Assembly: GCF_024746815.1 (NCBI RefSeq)
Contig: NZ_CP080525.1
Coordinates: 5,078,501 to 5,142,500, forward strand
Source: Mesorhizobium sp. AR07
GTDB taxonomy: Bacteria; Pseudomonadota; Alphaproteobacteria; Rhizobiales; Rhizobiaceae
Direction of reading: 5' to 3'
DNA: 64,000 nucleotides
The notes beneath the pieces were generated by a model. That model did not search any database. It was not told the origin of the DNA and saw only the letters and a list, made by a program, of their open reading frames with translations. Below are positions 17,698 to 26,403 of the stretch, piece after piece; positions within the stretch are counted from its first letter, which is position 1, and every line of letters starts with the position of its first letter. Position numbers and translations under genes: made by a program.

Positions 17698-18963
17698 GTG
17701 ACTGAAGACCAAACCAAAAGTGCCGGCACGGCAGGCCGCCTGCCGCTCGAAGGCATCAAGGTTCTCGATCTCTCGCGCGTGCTGGCCGGTCCCTGGGCGA
17801 CGATGAGCCTTGCCGATCTCGGCGCCGAGGTCTGGAAGATCGAGAACATCGATGGCGGCGACGACACCAGGGCGTGGTCGGTGCCGAACTACAAGGGTGT
17901 CTCGACCTACTATCTCTGCGCCAATCGCGGCAAGCAGAGCATCGCGCTCGACATGAAGAACCCCGAGGGCCTGGCGATCGTGCGCGCGCTGGCGGCGAAG
18001 GCCGACATCGTCGTCGAGAATTTCCGCTCCGGCACCGCCGAGCGGCTCGGCGTCGGCTATAAGGAACTCAGCGCGTCGAATCCGCGGCTGATCTACTGCT
18101 CGATCTCCGGCTACGGCCAGACCGGGCCCGATGCCGGACGGCCCGGCTATGATTTCGTCATGCAGGCTGAAAGCGGCCTCATGGCCATCACCGGCGAGCG
18201 CGACGGCGAGCCGATGCGCGTCGGCGTCGCCATCACCGACGTGGTCTGCGGTATGGTCGCAACGCAATCGATCCTGGCGGCGCTTTTCGAACGCGCGACG
18301 ACCGGCAAGGGTCAGTTCCTCGACCTGTCGCTGATCGACTGCGCGCTCAGCCTGCTGATCAATGTCGGCAGCGGCTACCTCAACACCGGTCGCGAGGTTG
18401 CCCGCTACGGCAATGCCCATCCGACCGTTGTCCCCTACCAGATCTTCGAGGCCTCCGATGGCGGCTTTGCGCTGGCGGTCGGCAATGACCGCCAGTTCGC
18501 GGCGCTCTGCGAGCAGGTCGTGCACCTGCCGCATCTGGCCAAGGATCAGCGCTTCATCAGGGCAGGCGCGCGCGCCACCAACCGCGAGGCGCTGATCCCG
18601 CAGCTTGCCGCCGTCTTCAAGACCAAGACGCGTGACCACTGGATGGCGGCCTGCGCTGCGGCCAGCGTGCCCGCCGGCACCGTGAAGTCGATCCCGGAAG
18701 TCTTTGACAGCCCCAATGTGCGCGAACGCGGCCTCGTCCAAACCTTGCCGCATCCGCATCTAGGCTCCGTCGCCATGGTGCGTCCGGCGCAGGGCCTTGC
18801 CGCGCAGCTGACCGCCGATTTCACCGCGCCGCCAATGCTGGGCCAGGACACGGAGGCCGTGCTGGCCGGCGTCCTCGCCTACAGCGCCGAGACCATCGAT
18901 CATCTGATCGGGACGGGCGCCATCGGCGTTTACGCGCCCTCCGCAGAACCGATCCCAGCCTGA
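17698..18963 (+). CDS. CaiB/BaiF class III CoA-transferase
   Basis: This 421-residue protein belongs to the family that moves CoA between carboxylic acids. Seen are LEGIKVLDLSRVLAGPWATMSLADLGAEVWKIE near the N-terminus, YFLCANRGKQSIALD-like YYLCANRGKQSIALD, and the GRPGYDFVMQAESGLM segment with the expected catalytic Asp. The GTG start at 17698 has a GAAGGA box and avoids an ATG that would run straight into a stop. It lies 36 bp after the transporter operon and 18 bp before an aldehyde dehydrogenase, so it is probably co-transcribed with both. Its job may be to activate the imported compound or an intermediate as a CoA thioester. Confidence 0.9.
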   Translation: MTEDQTKSAGTAGRLPLEGIKVLDLSRVLAGPWATMSLADLGAEVWKIENIDGGDDTRAWSVPNYKGVSTYYLCANRGKQSIALDMKNPEGLAIVRALAAKADIVVENFRSGTAERLGVGYKELSASNPRLIYCSISGYGQTGPDAGRPGYDFVMQAESGLMAITGERDGEPMRVGVAITDVVCGMVATQSILAALFERATTGKGQFLDLSLIDCALSLLINVGSGYLNTGREVARYGNAHPTVVPYQIFEASDGGFALAVGNDRQFAALCEQVVHLPHLAKDQRFIRAGARATNREALIPQLAAVFKTKTRDHWMAACAAASVPAGTVKSIPEVFDSPNVRERGLVQTLPHPHLGSVAMVRPAQGLAAQLTADFTAPPMLGQDTEAVLAGVLAYSAETIDHLIGTGAIGVYAPSAEPIPA

Positions 18964-18981
18964 TTTTCCGAGGAACCTGAC

Positions 18982-20418
18982 ATGTACAACAACGTGCTTC
19001 TGCACATCGACGGCTCGTGGCGCGGCGCGCGCGACGGCCGCACCATGCCAATCGTCAATCCAGCGACCGAGGTTGAGCTCGGCTCGCTCGCCCATGCCGG
19101 CATCGAGGATCTCGACGAAGCCTTGGCTGCCGCCGCAAGGGGGTTCGAGGCCTGGCGCCGCATCTCGCCCTTCGACCGCTCAAAACTGATGCGCAAGGCC
19201 GCTGCCATCCTGCGTGAGCGCAACGAGCACATCGCCATGCTGATGACGCTGGAGCAAGGCAAGCCGATCGCCGAATCGCGCATGGAGGCCTTCGCCGCCG
19301 CCGACATCATCGACTGGTTCGCCGAGGAAGCACGCCGCAGCTATGGCCGTATCGTGCCGGCGCGCTTCGATGGCGTCAGCCAGTCGGTGGTCAAGGAACC
19401 TGTCGGCCCGGTGGCGGCTTTCACGCCGTGGAATTTCCCGCTCAACCAGGCGGTGCGCAAATTGTCGGCCGCTCTTGCGGCAGGCTGCTCGATCGTCATC
19501 AAGGGACCGGAAGAAACGCCGGCCTCGCCCGTCGAGCTGGTGCGCGCCTTTGTCGATGCCGGTCTCCCCAATGGCGCCTTGAACCTGGTCTACGGCACGC
19601 CGTCCGAAATCTCCGCCTATCTCATTCCACATCCGGTGATCCGCAAGATCTCGTTCACCGGCTCGACGCCGGTCGGCAAGCAATTGGCATCTCTTGCCGG
19701 CCTGCACATGAAGCGGGCGACGATGGAACTCGGCGGCCACGCGCCTGTCATCGTCCTGCCCGACGCCGATCTCGACCGCGCCGCGCGCTCGATGGTGGCG
19801 GCGAAATTCCGCAACGCCGGCCAGATCTGTGTCGCGCCGACGCGCTTCCTCGTCGACCATGCGGTCTATGATGATTTCATCGGCCGCTTCGCCGAGGCGA
19901 CCCGCCAGATCAAGGTCGGCGACGGCCTTGCCGAAGGCACCACCATGGGTCCGCTCGCCAATCCGCGCCGCGTGCAGGCGATGGAGGAACTGGTCCACGA
20001 CGCCGTGCAGAAAGGCGCCGAACTCGTCACCGGCGGCAAGCGCATCGGCAATTCCGGCTATTTCTTCGAACCGACGATCCTGTCAAACGTCGGACCCCAT
20101 GCCCGTGCCATGAACGAGGAGCCGTTCGGTCCGCTGGCGCTGATGACACCGGTGAGCGGACTGGACGAGGCGCTGGCCGAGGCCAACCGGCTGAACTACG
20201 GGCTTGCCGCCTATGGCTTCACCCGCTCAGCGGCGAGTGCGGCGAAAATGTCGTCCGGGATCGCCAGCGGCATGGTGTCGATCAACCACTATGGCCTGGC
20301 CCTGCCGGAGGTGCCGTTCGGTGGCATCAACGATTCCGGCAATGGCACCGAGGGTGGCGCCGACGCGCTGGAGAGTTATCTCAACAGCAAGTTCGTCTCG
20401 CACCTGCAGCTCGATTGA
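18982..20418 (+). CDS. NAD(P)-dependent aldehyde dehydrogenase, succinate-semialdehyde type
   Basis: This 478-residue enzyme has FTPWNFPLNQAVRK, the LEMGG-like TMELGGHAPV segment with the general-base Glu, and the catalytic Cys in FRNAGQICVAPTRF. The closing PEVPFGGINDSGNGTEGG segment is typical of GabD-like semialdehyde dehydrogenases. In this island it would oxidise a semialdehyde, possibly the product of the class III aminotransferase at 23410. It is the last gene of the rightward run from the ABC transporter and is convergent with the otnC-like gene. Confidence 0.9.
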   Translation: MYNNVLLHIDGSWRGARDGRTMPIVNPATEVELGSLAHAGIEDLDEALAAAARGFEAWRRISPFDRSKLMRKAAAILRERNEHIAMLMTLEQGKPIAESRMEAFAAADIIDWFAEEARRSYGRIVPARFDGVSQSVVKEPVGPVAAFTPWNFPLNQAVRKLSAALAAGCSIVIKGPEETPASPVELVRAFVDAGLPNGALNLVYGTPSEISAYLIPHPVIRKISFTGSTPVGKQLASLAGLHMKRATMELGGHAPVIVLPDADLDRAARSMVAAKFRNAGQICVAPTRFLVDHAVYDDFIGRFAEATRQIKVGDGLAEGTTMGPLANPRRVQAMEELVHDAVQKGAELVTGGKRIGNSGYFFEPTILSNVGPHARAMNEEPFGPLALMTPVSGLDEALAEANRLNYGLAAYGFTRSAASAAKMSSGIASGMVSINHYGLALPEVPFGGINDSGNGTEGGADALESYLNSKFVSHLQLD

Positions 20419-20442
20419 GCGGTCTCTGACGCGATTCCCTAA

Positions 20443-20500
20443 GGGAAAGCGCTACGCGCTTTTCCCGGGAAAACGTTTCACACTTTTCCTGGAATTGCTC
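20443..20500. repeat. Intergenic repeat with hairpin at convergent junction
   Basis: The left part forms a hairpin (GGGAAAGCGC against GCGCTTTTCCC, 20443-20466). The right part, 20474-20500, is a 27-bp block identical to 55316-55342. A diverged inverted copy is at 37243-37288. All three copies sit between convergent genes, so they may act as two-way terminators. Confidence 0.75.
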
Positions 20501-20504
20501 GCGG

Positions 20505-21143
20505 TCACTTCTGCTGGCCATAGGTCTTGTAGCGCCCGCGAATGGCGGCGAGCTCGGTGCCCTCGATCAGCACCGGCGTGCCGGCGCTGCGCGTCAGCAG
20601 ATACTGCCGCGCCAGGGTTTCGAGCTTGATGGTGCGGATGAGCGCCATGTCGAGATCCGCGCCGAAGGCGATCATCCCGTGATTGGCGAGCAGGCAGGCT
20701 GAGCGATCCTTGAGCGCCACGACCGCAACCTTCGCCAGTTCGCTTGAGGCGAACAGCGCATAGTCCGAGCAGCGCACATCGTCGCCGCCGAAGCCCGCCA
20801 CCATGTAATGGAACAGCGGCAGCGGTTCGCGCAGGCACGACAGCGCCACGCAATGGTCGGGATGGGCGTGGACGACGGCGCCGGCCTCTGGGAAGGCCTT
20901 GTAGATTTCGGCGTGCATTTCCCATTCGCTCGACGGCCGGAATACGCCCTCCCAGGATCCATCGAACCGCATCGCCACCATCTGCTCCGGCAGCAACGCG
21001 CTTGTGGCTATTCCTGTCGGCGTGATCAGCATGCCGCTTGTCGTGCGGACGCTGATATTGCCGGTGGTGCCGACATTCATTCCGCTGGCGTCCAGCGTCT
21101 GCGTCGCGGTGATCAGCCTGGTGCGTGTGGTCTCGGTATCCAT
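20505..21143 (-). CDS. Class II aldolase/adducin family protein, OtnC-like
   Basis: This 212-residue protein has the zinc-binding HAHPDHCVALSC and a third His in LLANHGMIAFG, hallmarks of class II aldolases. Its neighbour is a DUF1537 kinase, and the kinase/aldolase pair matches the 3-oxo-tetronate kinase (OtnK) and 3-oxo-tetronate-4-phosphate decarboxylase (OtnC) pathway for four-carbon sugar acids. The start at 21143 (MDTETTR) overlaps the kinase stop (TGATG), so the two are coupled. Other C4/C5 sugar-phosphate substrates remain possible. Confidence 0.82.
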   Translation of the reverse strand: MDTETTRTRLITATQTLDASGMNVGTTGNISVRTTSGMLITPTGIATSALLPEQMVAMRFDGSWEGVFRPSSEWEMHAEIYKAFPEAGAVVHAHPDHCVALSCLREPLPLFHYMVAGFGGDDVRCSDYALFASSELAKVAVVALKDRSACLLANHGMIAFGADLDMALIRTIKLETLARQYLLTRSAGTPVLIEGTELAAIRGRYKTYGQQK

Positions 21144-22507
21144 CACGATGCTTTCCCCATGGTGGCCCTGGTCGGTGGCCATGTATCGATTGCCGGCGCG
21201 ATCGCGCTTGGGCGTGTCATGTCTTGCAGAACGTCGGTGAAGATGTCGGGACCGCCAAGCTTTCCCGATTTCAGCATAAGCGCCAGCGGATCGGAGGGCA
21301 GGCCAGGGAGGTGGGCGATGGCGCGAGACAATCCGGGGCCTTCATAGGCGCCCATGGCGATCCGGTCGATGCCGAGCGCCTTGACCACCGAACCGGCGGT
21401 CTCGCCACCGGCGACGACCAGCCGCCGCACGCCGAGATCGCGCACCAGAACCTGTGCGATCCCGGCCAGTATCTCTTCCGCTCTTGCCGCTACCGCGTCG
21501 CGGCCATGCGCCTGCTGCAACGCCTCGACGGTTGCCTGTGGTGCGGTCGTGGCGATGGCGATCATCGCCCCTGGCAAATGCCGCTCGGCAAAAGCGCGCG
21601 CCTCCGCGACGACATCGGCGCCGGCGAAGGCACTGCTGAGATCGATCGTCAGCAGCGGGTTGTTCTGCGCAAAGCGTTCGAGCTGTTCGATGGTGCGGTC
21701 GGCGACACTGCCGGCCAGCACGGCTGCGGGCCCTTCGACGGCCGGAAGGCTGGCCGCAACGAGATCGCCGGCCTTCAACAGCCCATGTGCCAGCCAGGCC
21801 GGCGGCAGATGCGCCGCGACCGAGGAATTGCCGGTCATCAACGGCAGGTCGAAGGCGGCCTCCGCGATCGCCGCCAGATCGCGTTCGCGGATGGTGTCGG
21901 TGATCAGCAGCGTCTCGCCGCGCGCGCTGTGCTGGCGCACGGCGTTGCGGATGGCTTCAGCCCCGGCATCGACGGTGAGACAGGGCACCAGCCCAACCTT
22001 GGCCTTACTCTGCGCCTGCAGCACGCGAACCAGATTGGAATCGGTCATCGGCGTCAGCGGGTCGAACCGCTTGGGCGACTCGGCCAGCAACTGGGCGCCG
22101 CCGAACATATGCCCCTGATAGACGGTGCGGCCGGTTTCGCACAGCGCCGGGGTGAACAGCGTGACGCCGCCACCAAGCCGTTCGAGCAGCGCTTCGGCAC
22201 AGGGGCCGATATTGCCAGCCGGTGTCGAATCGAACGTAGCGCAGTATTTGAAGAAGATCTGCCGCGCGCCCGCCTCGACCAGCCGGTCGGTCGCCTCGAG
22301 CACTTGGCGCACCGCATCGCCGGCGGCGATGACACGCGTTTTCAGCAGGATGACATGGGCAAGGTTGCCGGGCGGGATCGGCGGCTCCAGCCCGACCGTG
22401 CATCCGGTGGAAATGCCGCGCGCCACCAGCATCGAGGCGAGTTCGGTGCCGCCGGTCAGATCGTCGGCTATGGCGCCGAACAACAGGGAAGGCATCGACG
22501 CGGTCAT
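21143..22507 (-). CDS. DUF1537 four-carbon acid sugar kinase, OtnK-like
   Basis: This 454-residue kinase has the N-terminal LLFGAIADDLTGGTELASMLVARG and the C-terminal nucleotide-binding VRRLVVAGGETAGSVVKALGI seen in the DUF1537 family, whose characterised members phosphorylate erythronate, threonate or their 3-oxo forms. It is divergent from a GntR regulator across about 130 bp and translationally coupled to the OtnC-like gene. I see no dehydrogenase of the LtnD type next to it, so the entry step to the 3-oxo acid is unassigned. Length is slightly longer than average for the family. Confidence 0.85.
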   Translation of the reverse strand: MTASMPSLLFGAIADDLTGGTELASMLVARGISTGCTVGLEPPIPPGNLAHVILLKTRVIAAGDAVRQVLEATDRLVEAGARQIFFKYCATFDSTPAGNIGPCAEALLERLGGGVTLFTPALCETGRTVYQGHMFGGAQLLAESPKRFDPLTPMTDSNLVRVLQAQSKAKVGLVPCLTVDAGAEAIRNAVRQHSARGETLLITDTIRERDLAAIAEAAFDLPLMTGNSSVAAHLPPAWLAHGLLKAGDLVAASLPAVEGPAAVLAGSVADRTIEQLERFAQNNPLLTIDLSSAFAGADVVAEARAFAERHLPGAMIAIATTAPQATVEALQQAHGRDAVAARAEEILAGIAQVLVRDLGVRRLVVAGGETAGSVVKALGIDRIAMGAYEGPGLSRAIAHLPGLPSDPLALMLKSGKLGGPDIFTDVLQDMTRPSAIAPAIDTWPPTRATMGKAS

Positions 22508-22571
22508 GCGACCCGTCTCATGTCCGCCCGTCTTACGCCCGCTTGTCTCATGTCGATGGTCAGGCCATTCG

Positions 22572-22585
22572 TGGTATCATATACA
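22572..22585. promoter_or_regulatory. Candidate GntR operator, copy A
   Basis: TGGTATCATATACA lies in the divergent region between the otnK-like gene and gntR. It is a near dyad (GTAT...ATAC) and aligns over TATCATATA with the AT-rich sites at 24656 and 28601. Position suggests autoregulation and control of the kinase operon. Confidence 0.5.
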
Positions 22586-22638
22586 CAGCTCAAGCGACGC
22601 AGGCGACGCCTGCGCGGCTGCAAGGACGGAGAGCGGAT

Positions 22639-23376
22639 GTGACTGCTTCTATCGCGCCGATCGCGCGCGACAATCTGACGACGCGCGTCTACGAGGAGCT
22701 TCGCCGCGCCATGATGGAAGGCCGTTTCTGGCCGGGCCATCGCTTCAAGATCCGTGACCTTGCCGCCAGCCTTCAGGTTTCCGAAACACCGGTGCGCGAG
22801 GCGCTGATGCAGCTGGTGCGCGAAAAGGGCCTGGAGATGGAGGCCGGCCGCTCGATCACTGTCGCCCAGCTTTCGCTGGCTCAGTATCTGGAACTGCGCA
22901 GCATAAGGCTGCATCTCGAAGGCATGGCGGGTGCGGCGGCGACGACGCGCATCGAGCCGCGCGAGATCGACCGTCTGGCGGCGGTGCATGACAGGCTGAT
23001 CGCCGACGAGGACAATGGCCGCTGGTTCGAAGCCGTCCGCGACAATTGGGAATTCCACCACTCGATCTATCAGGCGGCGCAAATGCCGGAATTGTTGGCC
23101 ATCATCGAGGGCATCTGGCTGCGCAACGGGCCGCTGGTGAACTATCAATACCCGCACGCCAGGCCGACCTATGACGGCCGCCACCGACATCTCGACATTC
23201 TCGACGCGCTGCGCGCGCGCGACGAGAACGGCGTGCGCAAGGGCATTCAGCAAGACATGATCGAAGGCGGTCGCCTGCTGGTCAAGGTCCTCGAACGGCT
23301 GAACGACGGCGCGGTCACGCCCGAGGAACTGCGCCGCGCGGCGCAGAACGGACGGTTGGTTTCCGCTGCGGGCTGA
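22639..23376 (+). CDS. GntR-family regulator, FCD subfamily
   Basis: This 245-residue regulator has a winged helix (LTTRVYEELRRAMMEGRFWPGHRFKIRDLAASLQVSETPVREALMQLVREKGL, residues 15-67) and an all-helical FCD ligand domain. The GTG start at 22639 has a GGAGAG box; the longer reading frame upstream runs through the promoter and operator. It is divergent from the otnK-like gene and close to a leftward aminotransferase. Likely effector is a metabolite of the pathway; FCD domains often bind carboxylates with a metal. Confidence 0.88.
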   Translation: MTASIAPIARDNLTTRVYEELRRAMMEGRFWPGHRFKIRDLAASLQVSETPVREALMQLVREKGLEMEAGRSITVAQLSLAQYLELRSIRLHLEGMAGAAATTRIEPREIDRLAAVHDRLIADEDNGRWFEAVRDNWEFHHSIYQAAQMPELLAIIEGIWLRNGPLVNYQYPHARPTYDGRHRHLDILDALRARDENGVRKGIQQDMIEGGRLLVKVLERLNDGAVTPEELRRAAQNGRLVSAAG

Positions 23377-23409
23377 GCGATCTGTTTCTCCCCACCGCAT
23401 AGGATGCCT

Positions 23410-24639
23410 TCACGCCACCTGTGCCGCCGCGGCCATGCCGGAATCGGCCGCCTGCAGGGCGAGATCGATGTCTTTTGCGGTATGAGCGGCGCTCAGGAAC
23501 ATGTTGTGCCGGGGATGGAAATAGGCGCCTTCGCGCAAGGCGGCCGAACAGAAGGCGTCGGCTTTCCTGAATTCGGCATCGCCGTCGAACAGCACCATCG
23601 GCATTGACACCGGACCGGTCTGGCGCAGTGACAGGCCATGCTTCTTCGCCGCCGCGTCAAAGCCCGAGCGCAGCCTGTCGCCGGCCTCGGTCATCCGGGT
23701 GATGGCGTCGGTGTCGCGCAGTGTCTTGATGGTGGCGATCGCGGCAGCCATGGCAACCGCGCCATACCAGAATGATCCCGTCACATAGACCTTGGTCGCC
23801 GCTTCGCGAAACCGGTCGGTGCCGGTGATTGCGGCAAGCGGATAGCCATTGGCGATCGCCTTGCTGAAGGCGGACAGATCCGGCTGCACGCCGAGCGGCT
23901 CCCAGCTGCCGGCGAGATCGATGCGGAACCCGGCCCGCACATCGTCGACGATCAGCGCCGCGTCGGCGGCGGTGCAAAGCTCGCGCGCCCGCTTGGCGAA
24001 GGCTGCGCTCGGCAGTTCCTGGTCGCGGGCGATATCGTGCCGGAAGGCGGTGACGACTATTGCGGCAAGGTCGGTGCCGGCCTGCCCGACCGCTGCCTCG
24101 AGGCTCGCAACATCATTGTAGTCGAAATGGATCAGATGGGCGCGGTCCTCGGCGGTGACGCCGGCGATCGAGGGCGTGCACCACGGCACGGCGCCATGAT
24201 AGGAGCCACGCGCCACCAGCACCTTGCGCCGGCCGGTGCCGGCCCGCGCGATCGTCACGCAAGCCGTGGTGGCGTCGGTGCCGTTCTTCTGCAGCATCGC
24301 CCAGTCGGCATGCGCCACGGTCTTGACCAGGAGTTCCGCCAGTTCGACCAGCACTTCGCCCGGTCCGTTCATCGCATCGCCCAGCCGGCGCTGCCGCTCG
24401 GCGGCCTCTTCGACCGCCTGGTGGTGGTGGCCGAGGATGTTGGGGCCCCAGCTGCACATCAGATCGATGTATTCGCGGCCGTCGACGTCCCAGACCCGGC
24501 AACCATCGGCGCGCTCGAAGAACTGCGGATAGGCCGAACCGAGATAGCGCGTGGCCATGTGTCCCCACATGCCACCCGGAATGACCGAGGCCGCCCGTTC
24601 GCGCAGCATCTGGTCCTTGGAGTTGATCAGGGAAGGCAT
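23410..24639 (-). CDS. Class III aminotransferase, glutamate-1-semialdehyde aminomutase-like
   Basis: This 409-residue PLP enzyme has EYIDLMCSWGPNILGHHH, the TDATTACVTIARAGTGRRKVLV segment, the cofactor Asp in ALIVDDVRAGFR and the PLP-binding Lys in LSAFSKAIANGYPLAAI. It resembles HemL-type aminomutases, but the location beside catabolic genes suggests an amino-acid or amine aminotransferase. It is downstream of the binding protein gene on the same strand, with a hairpin and an AT-rich palindrome between them, so it may have its own promoter. Start ATG at 24639 is the only good choice. Confidence 0.87.
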   Translation of the reverse strand: MPSLINSKDQMLRERAASVIPGGMWGHMATRYLGSAYPQFFERADGCRVWDVDGREYIDLMCSWGPNILGHHHQAVEEAAERQRRLGDAMNGPGEVLVELAELLVKTVAHADWAMLQKNGTDATTACVTIARAGTGRRKVLVARGSYHGAVPWCTPSIAGVTAEDRAHLIHFDYNDVASLEAAVGQAGTDLAAIVVTAFRHDIARDQELPSAAFAKRARELCTAADAALIVDDVRAGFRIDLAGSWEPLGVQPDLSAFSKAIANGYPLAAITGTDRFREAATKVYVTGSFWYGAVAMAAAIATIKTLRDTDAITRMTEAGDRLRSGFDAAAKKHGLSLRQTGPVSMPMVLFDGDAEFRKADAFCSAALREGAYFHPRHNMFLSAAHTAKDIDLALQAADSGMAAAAQVA

Positions 24640-24655
24640 CGAAGGTCTCCGCTCA

Positions 24656-24675
24656 TTGATATATCATATATTGAT
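24656..24675. promoter_or_regulatory. Candidate GntR operator, copy B
   Basis: The site contains TGATATATCA (24658-24667), a perfect 10-bp palindrome, followed by TATTGAT. It lies about 20 bp ahead of the aminotransferase start. The same palindrome is found ahead of the E1 dehydrogenase at 28603-28612, in a strongly GC-rich background. Confidence 0.6.
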
Positions 24676-24718
24676 TTTGATGCTAGAAGAACCGAATTTG
24701 CTGGTCTTCTCCGGGGAA

Positions 24719-24744
24719 CAGGGAGGCGGCTGCCCGCCTCCCTG
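24719..24744 (-). terminator. Hairpin after binding-protein gene
   Basis: CAGGGAGGCGG pairs perfectly with CCGCCTCCCTG across a four-base loop, 12 bp after the solute-binding protein stop. There is no long U-tract. Such hairpins after binding-protein genes often stabilise that part of the mRNA or reduce read-through, here into the aminotransferase. Confidence 0.7.
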
Positions 24745-24756
24745 TCATCTGTTCGC

Positions 24757-26355
24757 TCAGTGGCTGAGTTCTGCCAGCGGCAGGTTGCAGCAGGCACTGT
24801 AACGCACGCCCTTGACGTCGGTCTTGTAGGCCAGGATCAGGTTCGGGCTGACCAGCGGCAGGATGATCCTGTCCTTGATCATCTCTTCGCCGGCCTGGTG
24901 CCAGAGCTTGGCGGCCTCGTCGCCGCTCGCTGCCAAGGCTGCTTTGTAGAGATCCGCTTCCTTCGGATTGATCACCGACGGGTCGCGCTCCGCCCCCGCG
25001 CGCCGCGACCAAGGGCTGCCCTTGGTCATGGCGAAGTAGTCGACATATTGCGAGGTGCCGTAGTAATCCGGCGCATAGAACACCGCCGTCATCGGAATGC
25101 CGTCGCCATTGACGCGCTCGCGCCAGTTGGCGAAGGGGATCGGCTGCAAATCGAGCTTGATGTTGATCTTGGCCAGATCCTGCTGAACCTTCTGCATCAA
25201 GAGCGACAGGTCGACACCGTAGACGTTCATGCCCGGGAATGCCGCTTCCATCTCGAAGCCGTCGGCATGACCGGCCTTGGCCAAAAGCTCCTTCGCCTTG
25301 GCAACGTCATAGGACTGCGCCTCGAAGCCCGAGCCGCCGGGGAAGCCGAGCGGGATCGGCGCGCTGATCAACTGGCCCTCGGAGCCGATGGTGAAATCGA
25401 GGATGCCTGGACGGTCGAGGCCGAGCGAGAGCGCCTCGCGCACCTCGGGCGTCAGCGGCACCTTGTTGGCCTTGGCGCCCGGCGACAGCGCCACATAGAT
25501 GAAGTTGTAGGATGGCACGGTCTCGATCTTGACGTCGCTGCCGGTCATCGTCTTGGCCGTATCCGGGTCGATCTGCATGGCGATGTCGGCGGTGCCGCTC
25601 TGCAGCATCTGCGCTTGCGCCACCGCATCCTTGGTCTGGCGGATGACGACTTCGCTCAGCGCCGGTGCCGTGCGCCAGTACTTGTCGTTGCGCGCCAGGC
25701 GCAGTTCCGAATTGGGCTCATAGGATTTGAGCACGAACGGGGCACTGCCGGCCGAATGCGCCAGGAACCAGGCCTCGGCATTGTCCGTGGTCGAGGCGTC
25801 CGCACCGGCCTTGGCGCCGGCTTCGGAAGCAACCTTGCTGTTGACGATGGCCGTGTAGGGTGCCGCCGCGATGTTGAGGAATTCCGAGCTCGGCGCCACC
25901 ATCTTGACGACGACCGTATGCGCGTCCGGGGTCTCGATCGAGGCCACATTGTCCATCAGGAACGAAGCGCTGCCCTTGAGGTTCTTCAGGCGCTCCCAGG
26001 ACCATTTCACGTCCTTGGCCTCGACCGCCGAGCCGTCGGAGAATTTTGCGGCCGGATCGAGCGTGAAGGTGAAGCTGGTCTGGTCGGCATTGCCTTCCCA
26101 CTTCGAGGCCAGCAGCGGGATCAGCTTGTTGTCCTTGTCGAGCGTCAGCAGCGATTCATAGACGCTGGAATTGTAGATCTGGCAGGTGTCGCAGAAGGCG
26201 CGGTGCGGATCGAGCGAGTTGAGGTCGATGTTGCGCGCGATGACCAGCGGCTTGCTGTCCTGCGCGAACGTCGCCGGTGCCCAGAAGGCACTGGTGGCCA
26301 GCAGCACAGCCGCCAGCATCGTCGCCCTGGTCTTGCGTCTTGGTAGGATGGTCAT
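24757..26355 (-). CDS. Extracellular solute-binding protein, family 5 (peptide/opine type)
   Basis: This 532-residue periplasmic protein begins with a basic stretch and hydrophobic signal peptide cleaved near TFAQD (about residue 32). Family 5 features include SLDPHRAFCDTCQIYNSSVYESLL, FTLDPAAKFSDGSAVEAKDVKWSWERL and VREALSLGLDRPGILD. It would capture the substrate for a DppBCDF-type importer. No permease or ATPase genes are adjacent. The matching transporter without a binding protein is at 13701-17661, and both transcription units carry the same candidate IclR operator. It follows the E1 dehydrogenase gene by 48 bp and is probably in its operon. Confidence 0.92.
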   Translation of the reverse strand: MTILPRRKTRATMLAAVLLATSAFWAPATFAQDSKPLVIARNIDLNSLDPHRAFCDTCQIYNSSVYESLLTLDKDNKLIPLLASKWEGNADQTSFTFTLDPAAKFSDGSAVEAKDVKWSWERLKNLKGSASFLMDNVASIETPDAHTVVVKMVAPSSEFLNIAAAPYTAIVNSKVASEAGAKAGADASTTDNAEAWFLAHSAGSAPFVLKSYEPNSELRLARNDKYWRTAPALSEVVIRQTKDAVAQAQMLQSGTADIAMQIDPDTAKTMTGSDVKIETVPSYNFIYVALSPGAKANKVPLTPEVREALSLGLDRPGILDFTIGSEGQLISAPIPLGFPGGSGFEAQSYDVAKAKELLAKAGHADGFEMEAAFPGMNVYGVDLSLLMQKVQQDLAKINIKLDLQPIPFANWRERVNGDGIPMTAVFYAPDYYGTSQYVDYFAMTKGSPWSRRAGAERDPSVINPKEADLYKAALAASGDEAAKLWHQAGEEMIKDRIILPLVSPNLILAYKTDVKGVRYSACCNLPLAELSH

Positions 26356-26403
26356 GTCAGTTCTCCCATTTTCTTGTCGGATCTTTGTGGCAATGCATTC
26401 GCT